Shown: positions 10,150-21,080 of the stretch, in pieces | Layout of the letters: every line of letters starts with the position of its first letter | How positions within the stretch are numbered: position 1 is the stretch's first letter | Origin: Plasmodium brasilianum | Taxonomy: Eukaryota > Apicomplexa > Aconoidasida > Haemosporida > Plasmodiidae | Assembly (NCBI RefSeq): GCF_023973825.1 | Contig: NC_090121.1 | Location: forward strand, 1,720,001 to 1,784,000 | Direction of reading: 5' to 3' | Length of the DNA stretch: 64,000 nucleotides | The notes under the pieces: generated by a model | Told to the model about the DNA's origin: nothing | The model's database searches: none | What the model saw: the letters and a program-made list of their open reading frames with translations, nothing else | Made by a program: the position numbers and the translations under genes

Positions 10150-13083
10150 ATGCACTTTTTAAACATACTTAAAAATGATAGGATAAATGACGATACAGTG
10201 AGTAAATCAAGCTCAAATTTACATGATGGGAATATTACATCGATGAATATGAAAGATGGTATAAAAATAAATGTTGATAAAACAAATAAGAGTGAAGATG
10301 AAAATTATGTTGATTCATTATCTATGAAGGACAGTCATAAGGAGAACGTAGATTATCATTCGGTTAGTTTAATTGAACGAGGTAATTTTGTTGAAAGTGA
10401 AGCTAATTTAAAATTGGAGCCTTTGGAAAATTGGTCCTCTTTTAAATGTAGGGAGAACATAGAAGAGGGAAGTGGAAACAGTGTTAGCGGTAATTATGGG
10501 GGTGAGAACTGTAGCAGTGGTAACTGTGCTAGGGGAAGTAGGGAGAACAAGTTATCGGGGGAACAAAGTCAAGGGATCCTTAACAGTGGTAACATGAGGA
10601 GATATAACACGGAAAATTGTGTTAGTAATAATAGAATGGATTTATTGCAGAATAGTAGGACTCCTAATAATATGCAAAGTTACAATTACGTAAGTAGTGA
10701 GGTACCATATAAAGGGGTAAAGCATTACGAAAGGAGGATATACTTTAGAAGTAATAGCAGCAGCATAGTAGGAAACATCAACAGGGATAGGAATAGGAAC
10801 GATAATAGTAATGATAGTAATTATGACATTTATGCCAATTATAGTAATAATAATAGTAATAATTATTCCAGTTGTGCTAACTATACGAAATGTGCAGATT
10901 ATGCCAAATATACCAATTATGATAATGATTTCGTTTTTCCAGAAAAAAAGGAAACCAACCTAATAACGCATAGTAATAATAGTTCATTTGGTAAAGTTTT
11001 GATAAATCCGAATTGCAATATTGAGGAAGAAGGGCGCATTCATACGAACGGTGTGAATGCACATAACACAAGTAATGCATTACATGAAAATAAAGAAAAT
11101 TTTAACACGGATGAAGGATGCACAGTAGGAAATAGAACAAACAATTCATATCCTTATCAACACTACAGGAATGATAAATATTTAATTATAAATAATAAAG
11201 ACGAAACTATTGGGCATTGTGGTTATAGTAAAAAAGAAGAGATACCGAATGGGAAGAAAAGTTTTACGGATGAAGTGTATAAAAATACAAACAGTAGAAA
11301 TATTAAATTAGTAGACTCTTTTAAAAATAGTAATGCATTAACATGTTCAGAATATTCTTACGATAAGAAAGGTATTAATAATGTTGTGAAGGGTGTGGAA
11401 AATACAAATGAAAACCATGATTATACGTTTAACTCAACACAGTATAATAAAGACCAAGAGGGAAATAATGAGAATGGTACATTAAATAATAATTTAAATA
11501 ATTTAATTCAAAATTGTGAACAACAAAGTGGTATGAATTACACCGATTTAGTACATAAAAAAAAAAAGGATGACAATATAAGTGCGCAGAATGTACCATT
11601 TAGAAACAGTGAGAATGTAAGAAACAACGAAAATGTTATGAGTGCATATAGCAATGTAGATGATATAAATATGACCCAGGCTAAGTATTTAAAAGGATGG
11701 AACAATAACGTGGTGAGTACAAATTATGAATTGTTACAACACGTAAAGAAAAATGATTACAACAATGCTACTTATAGCGCGGATAATAAATTTAATGTTT
11801 ATGAGAACTGTGTTAATAGTGCTAACGAGGTAGCTGAAAATAACCTTCTACTTAACCAAATGAGCAATAAAGGTAATTGTTCAGAATTTTTACGCAAGAA
11901 ATATTTGGACGAAGGAAAAGGTTTATACTATAATTTTATTAACAGTTCAGGTAAAATGTGCAAAACAGGTAGAGACTGCCCAGCTGGTGAGGAAAAAGAA
12001 GCAGATTCGGGCGATTATGAAAAGCAGGGTAGAGAGGAGTATAGCAGTAAAGCTGATAACGTAGAGAAGGACAAAATGGATGGAAGCATGAGTGGAGGAA
12101 AAATGAATGGAGGAAGCATGAATGGAGGAAGCATGCATGGAGGAAGCATGAATGGAACTATGAACGGAACTTTGGGAGGAACTGTGAACGGATGTATGAA
12201 CGGAAGTATGAATGCCACGATGAAAAAGGAAAAACAAGAAAAGGAGGAAGAAAAAGAGGAAAAGGAAGAGGAAGACGAATCGGAAGAGGGGAAAAGTTAT
12301 CAGTACTATTACGAAAAAACGTTGGACTTTCTTAACGAAGAATTTAACACGAGCAACATTAACAAGATTAACGACGCTAATTCTATGAATGATAGAGAAA
12401 TGTTCGAGAAAACACCCTTTTTTAAACTAGTTAATTTTGAAAAAAAGTTAGCCATGGAACGAAATAGAGTTTTGAATTGTTATAATGAAGATAAAAAACA
12501 AATTTATTTAAATAACATAAATAAAGATAAACAGTTTTCTCATATATTTGTTAATAATGAAAAGTACTATGATGCAAAAGAAATTTTAGCATACTTGCTT
12601 CCATATCACACTTTTTATTTAGATGGTATTTGTATAGATTCATCAGAGGAAGGTTTTGATTTCTTAAAAAATGTACAGAATGACGTTATGGATATTGAAG
12701 CGTGTATTTGCCAAATCAAGGAATCTTTCACCACATGCACAAATCCAGCAATGGTAAATATGCAAATGAACATACTTTTCTTTGAGCAAGTTCATCCTGG
12801 GTGTCCTTAACATATGTGTGTAACATATATTGTGTACGTAACTTATAACATGGGCAGAGTTATAGTGATTGCTCGTTCTTTCGGCAAAACTGTTTTTTCA
12901 TGAAAGATTTATTTTTGTGCTTAATTCTTTTTCTTACATAATTTTTTTTTTTTTTTTTTTATATCTTACACATGCCGCCTTTTCTACTTTTCCCCTTTGC
13001 AGGTTTGGAGTTTCAATAAAATCATCGACAGAACAAACGATCAGCATAATAAAAGAAAAAAAAGAAAAAATATAACAGATTAA
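10150..13083 (+). CDS. Asn-rich protein with C-terminal GLTSCR1/BICRA-like domain
   Basis: Two exons, 10150-12753 and 13003-13083 (phase 0, GT/AG), giving about 894 residues. The first 630 or so residues are Asn/Ser/Tyr-rich low complexity with no domain seen. A Met/Asn/Gly repeat (NGGSM-type, about residues 640-690) and a Lys/Glu block follow. The conserved part is about residues 755-890: FEKKLAMERNRVL, then DAKEILAYLLPYHTF, then a helix DFLKNVQNDVMDIEACI, and across the intron NPAMVWSFNKIIDRTND. This order matches the GLTSCR1 domain, whose core is remembered as a LLPYHVYQ motif followed by a helix and an EMVMIDRMF segment. In animals GLTSCR1/BICRA is a subunit of the non-canonical BAF (SWI/SNF) complex, so a chromatin role is inferred. 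The C-terminus is uncertain: a strong donor (13095) and acceptor (13188) lie just past the stop, in another frame. Confidence 0.8.
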
Positions 13084-13943
13084 CAAATTTGCAAGTAAGT
13101 ATTGAAATGACACACTTTTAATTCGTTCACATCTTATAAGGGAGAAAGTGCTACATTACTTCGTTGCATTTTTATGTCTACATTTCAGCTTGGTGAAATG
13201 AAGTTCATGTATGCCAATGTTAGAAAATTTGTGTTTCTGCGCAAGGCGGCAATACCTGTTGCATCGGGGGGTATGATATATCGTATATATATAATATACA
13301 TTTATACATATATTATGTATATATGTATATATATGCGCATATACGAGGGTATATGTGTATACATGCGCAGTTCAGACATTTTGGGCGAATATCAATTTTT
13401 ATCCTATATATTTAGAAAGTGTCATATAATTTGTTTGTACCTTCTCATTTATTGAGAGAAAAGATATTTAAAAAAGAAAAAACAATAAATAAATCAAAAT
13501 AGTTATATTGTGTTAAAAAGGTAAATCCTCTATATTTTTAATATATACGTATATATATATATATATATGGACAAGATGTGAAGGAATAACAAGAATAAAT
13601 GAGGAAATTATATTACTTTGTAATGATTAATATGAAATTCATTATATTTCATTTATTGATTCATCGTATCTTTTTTTTTTTTTTTTTTTTTTTTCAATTT
13701 TAATTTCTTTTAAACATGTTGGTATTTTCCGATATATTTTAAGCACAATTTAATTATTATTATTATTATTATTATTATTTTTTTTTTTTTTTTTTTATTC
13801 GAAGTTTTTGTAATACGTTAGCAAAAATTGCATCCCTTTCGCGAGCCCACGTTTATAACATTTATAAGCGTGGATAATTTTACGTATCATAATTCTGTTT
13901 GTACGTGTGAGCGTATTATGCATGTATGTATGTGTACATGTAA

Positions 13944-13986
<43 letters not shown>

Positions 13987-15025
13987 CATACATACATAAT
14001 ATGCGTACGTTGATTTTTTAAAAACAACTTATATCAATTTGTTAAAATTTTCTCCATTTTGAAACAAAATGTAGAAATACAAGTTTGCGTGAGCTTCCAA
14101 ATTTTGGTTATAAAATAAATGAACGAAACAAATGAACGAAATAAACGAAATGGACGGGTGTGCTAAGTTTTCCCCACTTCATATTATTTAATATAGCGTA
14201 TGCTGTTTTATTTTATTGTTTTTTAAAATGCTGTGTACAGCTTAAAAAAAAATATGTAAAATGGTTTCCTTGACATGAGCACGGTAACTGGAAGTAGTAA
14301 AGACGTTTAGCAGCTGTGTGTAAATGCGTGTACGTACAATTATGTTCATATATATATATACATATGCTCGTGTCCGCATAATCATTATTTGTATGTGCTT
14401 ATCAATTGAAAGAAAAAGAATGGAAAGTAAAAACTGCGCATATACATACGGTCTGTTACACTTAATTTTGTTTTTTTTAAGTTAACATTGCTCTTTTTTT
14501 TTTTTTTTTTTCAAATTTTAATTTGACAAAATAATTACACAATTTTGCAAAGAATCAGATGAGGTAGTACGTACCTGCACGTGTTATTTTTATTTTATTG
14601 TATTTTATTTTACTTCATTTTATTTTGTTTTATTTCATTTTTTATATTTTTTTTAGTTTTATTTTATATTTTCACTCGAACTGCATTTTGTTTCTTTCTT
14701 CATTTTTTAATAAATAAGGAAAAGTACATAATAATTTGTTAATCTTATTTTATAACCCTACTCTGCATATTCGTTTTTTTCGTTTTCCGGAAGAAAGGAA
14801 ATATAAATACTATGCAAAAATAAACGAGGTTTATATTAAATGAAGTATGTATATATATATGTAAACACATGAGGGGAAAAACAGTGCTCCATTGTTTCGG
14901 GAATATATTTTAATCTGTACATATAAATATAAATATATATACATAAACACAAGATATATATTTGTTTTTTTATTGGTTCGTATCCTTTTTTCCGAATAAA
15001 ATAAACTTTTGCGCGTACGAACAAG
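13084..15025. other. Intergenic region before QCR8; possible extra exon near its left end
   Basis: About 1.9 kb. The left end (13095-13270) has a donor, a 94-base intron-like segment and a coding-looking stretch LGEMKFMYANVRKFVFLRKA from 13189, followed by another possible donor. It could be a further exon or 3' UTR splicing of the upstream gene. The rest holds poly-T runs, a (TTA)n run at about 13755-13780, (TA)n at about 13945-13982, and nothing gene-like. Confidence 0.5.
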
Positions 15026-15436
15026 ATGGTGAAAATATTATTGCAGGGTCAGAAATTTTTTGATACAAATAGCAAGGTGCTAAATATAAAAAAAAACTAC
15101 ATATGTTTTCAAAGAAATTTAATACGAGATAATGTAGTTAAAAAAGAAACCCCCAAATTTGAACAGAAACCATTAGGATCATATCCTGTACCTCCTGAGG
15201 CAGAAATGATGTGGAGAAATAGACACACAGCATATGGTGGGTATATTCAACAAACAGTTTCTCCCTTTCAGCAAAAAATTATGTACCCTTTTTGGCATAT
15301 GGCTTTGGCTAGATGGTGGGCAAAATTTTCTTCCTATTTATGGTGGTGGATTTGGCCATTTGCAATCACAAACTTAATTTTATGTAAAATGTTCTATGAC
15401 TCGAAGAAGTATGTGCAGCAGAAGCATTGGTATTGA
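15026..15436 (+). CDS. QCR8: Cytochrome bc1 complex subunit 8 (QCR8-like)
   Basis: Single exon of 136 residues. It is a small accessory subunit of mitochondrial respiratory complex III, which passes electrons from ubiquinol to cytochrome c in the inner membrane. The C-terminal half carries the evidence: HTAYGGYIQQTVSPFQQKIM resembles the QCR8 segment that packs against cytochrome b (SPFEQ in other species), followed by an aromatic stretch ARWWAKFSSYLWWWIWPF and one membrane helix (about residues 96-120), then a short polar tail. The N-terminal 60 residues are longer than in yeast or human and are basic, which may be a targeting or lineage-specific extension. The assignment rests on this pattern plus remembered P. 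falciparum annotation at the syntenic position. The start is the first ATG after upstream stops. Confidence 0.8.
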   Translation: MVKILLQGQKFFDTNSKVLNIKKNYICFQRNLIRDNVVKKETPKFEQKPLGSYPVPPEAEMMWRNRHTAYGGYIQQTVSPFQQKIMYPFWHMALARWWAKFSSYLWWWIWPFAITNLILCKMFYDSKKYVQQKHWY

Positions 15437-16681
15437 CCTGGTGGACGTTATATTATATGCATGTTAAGTTGCTCTACGCAGTTTTGCACTACCTTGTATT
15501 ATAGTACATTATATTATATCGTATTATATATTTTCACCATTTCCTTATATTACTTTATGTTAGTATAGCATTTTATCTTTTTTCTTTATTATCCATTTAT
15601 GTGCTGTGTAATTATATATAGCATTTCTGTTTTTTTTTTTTTTTATTTAATTTCACGTTCAGAACAACTAGTTGCAAAGATATTTATGCTACATTTTCTT
15701 ACGTGTACATGTTTTTTTTTTTTTTTTTTTAATTAAATTATGACATGTACATAATTTATTTTTTTCAAGAGTGCCTAAAATTTTAATAGTACAAAAAAAA
15801 TGTTTCATACAAAACCGTTTTGCATTTATATATAATCATATATGTACATTGTCGAATATTTTATGAGGCCTTTTTTAATTTTCTTTATTCCATTTTTATT
15901 TCCTCTTTATTGCTCTTATTTGTTCGTATTATTATTTTCACACCCACATATCTGTACTTGTTTTTTAAATGTACATGTACACATTTACGAACAAATTTAA
16001 AAAAAACAAAACAAAATCATTTCAAATGGTCCAAATAAAACTATAAGAAAAGAATAACTGAGGTGTACTGTAAATAAACATATATATATTGCATATGGAA
16101 AATATAAAGAGGGAGGGTAAGTATTAAAAGAAAAAAAAAAAAGAAAGAAGTAAAAAGAATACTAAACATTAATAAAAGAACGAAATAGTAAAAAAGTAAA
16201 AAAAAAAAAATGTATATTATTACACCATTTTGTTAAATAGATAAATATTTTAACAAGTTTAAATGCGTTTATTTATTCCGAGGATAGTAGTTTTTCCATT
16301 TTTGTATATGTTAATTATTTTTATTTTATAAATTAAAAAAGTACGTAAATTTATGTATATATATAAGCGTACATACATATAATAGATGAACACAAATAGG
16401 TATAGATATAGACATGCGAGCAAGTGTGTGTAGACAAATGCATAATAAAAAGGTTATGTAAAGGGAAGTATATAGACATACGAGCATTTATGGAGAAATA
16501 TGCGTGAAAAGAGGTGTGCCCGGATAAGCTTATAAATACACACACACGTATATGAAACGGTATGTATATATGTTTATATGTATATGTGTATGTATGTACA
16601 TGTGCCTACTATTGCATACATTTTTGCTGAACACCGCTAATGATAAGACAAAAATGCAAATTTAAGTTATAGCACAAGAAG
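15437..16681. other. Intergenic region, no gene seen
   Basis: About 1.2 kb of AT-rich DNA with poly-T runs (about 15630, 15710) and TATA-rich patches between two plus-strand genes. Nothing codes convincingly. Confidence 0.6.
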
Positions 16682-17293
16682 ATGATGAACATGATATACA
16701 GCAGCAAAATTTGGAAAACAGTCGCACGGAAAAGTAGAGGAATTATACAAAATGAAGGTCTTTCGAGATTTATGAGTTTTGAAAAGAGGAATACGAAAAG
16801 TACTCATGTATACGTGAAGAGGAAAATATACAATTATAATAATTATAACAATAGTAGTAGTCACAGTAATAGCACTAGAAATAGCAATAGCGTTAGCAAT
16901 AGTTCTAGGAATAGTAATAATAATAATAATTGTTATTATGTTAGAAAAAACGCAAATGGTACAAATGGAGGGGGAAATAAAAGCGCCTTTTTTCAAAAGA
17001 AGGTTTTACCTTTCAAGAAAGGGCTTGAAAAAGAAAATTATTTTAAAAGAACTAAAATATATTATATAGAAAAGAACATTTTTTTTATTTTTGGTTGTTT
17101 CACATCATTATATAGTGTATTTGTTTATGACTTTTTTACAAATAGATACTTACAAATTTTTGCAAATTTCTTTTTTTTAATTTTTCATGTTAGCAAGCAC
17201 ACAGTGAATATGTTAGCTTGCGCCATACATATATTATTTATTCTTTTTCAAATTTGTGTATTATTTTTTAAATGCAATATTAATTTGAGGTAA
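16682..17293 (+). CDS. Small membrane protein of unknown function, possibly mitochondrial
   Basis: Single exon of 203 residues. I do not recognise the family. The N-terminus MMNMIYSSKIWKTVARKSRG is basic and free of acidic residues, like a mitochondrial targeting peptide. Residues 55-85 are an Asn/Ser tract. A conserved-looking basic stretch QKKVLPFKKGLEKENYFKRT is followed by two or three hydrophobic helices (about 128-151, 156-170 and 174-196) and a short basic tail. It sits between QCR8 and the AK7-like gene, at the place where P. falciparum has a conserved unknown. The last codons read AATTTGAGGTAAAC, so the stop TAA overlaps a possible donor; a further exon cannot be excluded. ATGs at 16682, 16685 and 16691 are all usable. 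Confidence 0.7.
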   Translation: MMNMIYSSKIWKTVARKSRGIIQNEGLSRFMSFEKRNTKSTHVYVKRKIYNYNNYNNSSSHSNSTRNSNSVSNSSRNSNNNNNCYYVRKNANGTNGGGNKSAFFQKKVLPFKKGLEKENYFKRTKIYYIEKNIFFIFGCFTSLYSVFVYDFFTNRYLQIFANFFFLIFHVSKHTVNMLACAIHILFILFQICVLFFKCNINLR

Positions 17294-17670
17294 ACATATA
17301 TGTGAAAAAAAAAAAAAAAAAGGAAAAAGAAAAAAAAGGAATAAAAAAAAAGACTTGTTTCTTCTTTTTAAAATGCTATTTTTTTGATACATAAGCTATG
17401 CAAATTCGTTAAAAGGGGAGTTTGTCTAATCGTAAATTCAAACCCCGCGCTGGGAGCGAGTATGTACATATATATGTATATACAATCACATGGACATATT
17501 AACAAATTGAGTTCTGGGACCAGGCCTCCAGCATATGTGTAGCTTAAATGAAGCAACAATGAATCGGAGTGAAATTCGCTGAGGAATAAATGAGTAAGGT
17601 GGAACATAAATGAGACGCATAAAATGTAGGATGCATAATAAATTAAATTTAGGTTTTATGGTAGCTCATT
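17294..17670. other. Convergent intergenic region with a GC-richer island
   Basis: Between the small membrane protein (+) and the AK7-like gene (-). Bases 17395-17600 are noticeably less AT-rich than the other spacers and include short inverted pairs such as ctggg/ccag near 17515-17533. No tRNA cloverleaf could be built. It could be 3' UTR sequence or a non-coding RNA. Confidence 0.4.
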
Positions 17671-20600
17671 TTATTTATTACTGTCCTTCAATTTTTGCTC
17701 CGAATCGAGATGTTCGGAATCGAGCGCATCGGTGTTAGATTCATCCACATTATACTTGTGAGCGTTTTCCAGCAAATATTCTGCTATATGTAGACAAGGA
17801 TTTTTAGGCTTCGTTTTACAAATATATATCAACGCATCAGTTAAAATAGGGAGGATGTTTTTAATTAAATAAAATCTCAATGGAAGGGATTGATTATGAA
17901 TATATTGTTGTTGATGTTCCATAAGTAATTGTTGTCTTTTTTTTTCTGCTTTTATTAATTCATCATTTTTATTAATTTCTTCTCCAATTATTTTCTCTTC
18001 TGTTTTTTTTAATTTTTCTTTTTCACTTTTCAGATTTTTTTCCTGTTCATTCAATTTTTTTCTTAACATGTCATCAGTAGAGGGTAGAAAGTTATAAAAT
18101 TTTTTATTTTTTTCTATATAAATATATATATTTGTTAAGATATCATCTAGTAATGAATTTTCATTTATATGAACATTAAACACTTCTATTTCTCTTTCTA
18201 CAAAATAATCTTCAATTATTTTTTTCTCATCAAACTGAATGTAATCATTTCGACAATTTTCCTCTACATATTTTTTATGTCGTCTTTCAAAACCACTTTC
18301 GTCATTATGCCCTTTAATTATTTCCTCTTCTGGAAGATTCATCATTCTACTCCTGCACAACTCTTCTGTGGACTTTAGGATTATAACAAATTCTGGAAGC
18401 ACTAAATTGTTCACATTTTGTATTCTTTCGCTTTTGTTTTTGTGTATGTGTATACTTCTATCTCTATCTCTACTTCCCTTTTTGCTTTTATTGATTCTTC
18501 CCTTTTTCCGTCTATTATTCTTTCCATTTCGTTTTTTTCCTGCGGAGTTTCCTTTAGATGTTCCGTTTTCACCCTCCGAATCGGCCGAATGGTAGGAGTT
18601 GTCGGCATTTTCTTCGTTATTCTCATCATTCTCTTTGTTCATTTCATCTTCTGCTTCATCTTCTTCTTCCCTATCATCCTCTTCATCTTCTTCTTCCCTA
18701 TCATCCTCTTCATCTTCTTCTTCCCTATCATCCTCTTCATCTTCTTCTTCCCCATCATCCTCTTCATCTTCTTTCACCCCATCTTCCTCTTCATCGATGT
18801 CCTTATCAAAATTCTTCCTCCCCCCATTACCAATCTCACTCCCCTCTCCTTCGTTCTCGCCCCGCTCTACTTCTTTTCCCCCCTTGCTTCTTCTCGTTTT
18901 ATTATTTTCTCTCATATCATTGCTATCTTCCCTCTTAAGTGCTGGAATACTCTGTGAAACTTCGGCAAAAGTTTCAAAAAAGTACTTGGCTTCATCATAG
19001 TTTCGAGGAAAGAAATCTAAAACGAATCCCCTAAATTTGCATTCATTATTTTCTAATTTTTTGTAAAATAAGGAAGAAAGGTCATTTAAGGTTAACTTTT
19101 TGATTTTATCATTTTTTTTTTTTTTTTATTTTTCTCATACTCTAACTCATTAAGATATTGCTTATAGTAGTCTGGAAAATTATAATTATTTTTTTTACAC
19201 TCATCTATTAATAAGCTAATAGAACACATAATTAAATTGTAATGCTCACATATTTTTTTAGCTATAAATGACTTTCCCACTCCAGGTTGACCCAAAATAA
19301 GTACTTTTAAAGCTTTTAGATTCCTGTATTCACAAAACTCTTTTGCTAAAATGGCAATGTTTTTAGCGAACCCATCATAACAGTGAAATTTGATAAACGA
19401 TTTTTCTTTCTCCTTTTGTTTGTTTTTTTTTTTTTTTTTGTGTCTGTATTTTGTCCTGCCCTCTGTAGCCTTTTTCCGTTTTTCACTTTTTTTTTGGCTT
19501 TTGTCCTCTTGTGGATTACCGTCGTCTTCTTCATCTGCTTCATCTGTCGCGGAATCGTCCTCTTCCAATTTCTCTTCTTTTTCATCTTCTCTCTCCTCTT
19601 CTTCTTCATCTTCTGTCGCCTCTTCTTCTTCATCTCCCGCTTCTTCTCCTTCATCTGCTTCCACTTCTTCTTCCTCTTCACCTGACGGATCCTCCTTTCC
19701 CCTCGCACGACTATCGCGACTGTTTGCCGTCCGTTTTTTCTCTTTAGTTAAACCTCCTTCTTTGGGTACTCCTTCCTCGTGGTTAATATCAGAAAGATCT
19801 GTGCATGCAAATCTTAGATTAAGGCACAATTTTTCTGAATTGTTCATAAAAATTGAATTATAGGCTGAGACAAGGGAAAAATTAGTATTTCCTGAAATAT
19901 AACTAGCTACAGTTTTAATAAGCTCTTTTTGAGTAATGTGCTCCTTGTCGACAGCTATGAGATATCTTGTGGAGACCTTTCTTAAATACACTTCTTTTAC
20001 ATACTCGCATAGTCCTTGTATGTGAATAATAGGAATATAATTATCACCTATATCAATTATTTCATTGTCTTTACTTAACCAAGCATTTTTAAATATAGGG
20101 AAAAATACATCTTCCCCATTCCCATATTGTATTCCAGAAGCAATAACATAAGTACTTAAATTCTTAATAGAATTTAATGATAATACAAGAGTTTCAATAG
20201 TTTTATATTCTTCAAATATATTAGATGGTATTCGTTTTAGATAATCCTTTTCAGTGAATAGTTGGGGAATATAAATGTATTGTGTTTTCTTCCTCTCTTC
20301 GAACGTGTTGTTTTTACTGCTGCTATAGTTCCGTCCATCATTATTACTACTACTAATATTATTATTAACGTTACTATCATTATTAACGTTACTATCATTA
20401 TTAACGTTACTATCATTATTAACGTTACTATCATTATTAACGTTACTATCATTATTAACGTTACTATCATTATTAATGTTGCTATCATTATTAATGTTAC
20501 TATCATTATTATTGTTACTGTTATTAATATTACTACTGCTGTTATTACTACTACCACTATTATTATTATTACTACTAATAGTATTATGATTCCCTCTTTT

Positions 20601-21080
20601 TACCACCTCGTCACTCTGATGATTCATTTTGACTGCCCCTTTGTTGTCCATAGCCTTTGGTTTTTCACTGTCATAAGGTGAACTCCTTTTTTGTTCTTCT
20701 ACTTTTTTTTTTAAAAATTTTCTCTTTGTCTTATTCCATGTTACAATTGAAGAGATAAGAATGAACATAATTTTTTTTTTCACTTTTGCATATTTGAGTT
20801 TTCGTATAATATATTCGATTTCTTCTAAATTACTATTATGTATATCAAATATACTTAAATCACTAATTAATATATTTGTTATTACATTATCTTTAGGTAC
20901 CTTTGATACTACTTTTTTTACATTTTCATAACTGTATGTTATTGTATCGTCATCTTCTCTTCCTTCATATTCGTCTGTCACTGTTCCATATATTTCTGTT
21001 TTCTCATTATTTATATCGTCAAAAGTTTTACAGAGGCAACTGCCGCTGTAAGTGTTCACGTTGTTTATAAACACTCGCAT
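17671..21080 (-). CDS. AK7: Adenylate kinase 7-like protein (Rossmann + adenylate kinase + Dpy-30 motif); frame break at a poly-A run
   Basis: Nucleoside monophosphate kinase of the AK7 type, a protein of motile cilia and axonemes in other eukaryotes. About 1,135 residues, single exon. The start MRVFINNVNTYSG at 21080 matches where AK7 begins; an in-frame ATG at 21122 is the alternative. The N-terminal Rossmann/SDR-like half includes NVITNILISDLSIFD, TYVIASGIQYGNGED and NYIPIIHIQGLCEYV. Then come an acidic insert and the kinase P-loop LILGQPGVGKS (about residue 596-604). The next part, NECKFRGFVLDFFPRNYDEA, LPEFVIILKSTEEL and RMMNLPEEEI, is the lid and core region, interrupted by a Glu/Asp repeat. 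It ends with SLPLRFYLIKNILPILTDAL and HIAEYLLENA, the Dpy-30 dimerisation motif. The frame breaks inside an A16 run (19112-19127): the upstream frame stops soon after it and the downstream frame resumes without its own start. Adding one base or removing two joins them. The cause is probably a homopolymer error. Confidence 0.85.
18655..18775 (-). repeat. Acidic coding repeat in the AK7-like gene
   Basis: About four copies of a 30-bp unit encoding EEDEEDDREE on the minus strand. It sits between the FPRNYDEA segment and the LPEFVIIL segment, where animal AK7 also carries an acidic insert of different length. Confidence 0.85.
20350..20510 (-). repeat. 18-bp coding repeat (NDSNVN) in the AK7-like gene
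   Basis: About eight copies of an 18-bp unit, NDSNVN/NDSNIN on the minus strand, inside an Asn/Ser insert of the Rossmann half. Copies are nearly identical at DNA level, which points to recent replication-slippage expansion. Confidence 0.85.

Noticed and set aside
17430..17480. TTCAAACCCC resembling a tRNA T-loop
   Set aside because: No acceptor, D or anticodon stems can be paired around it.
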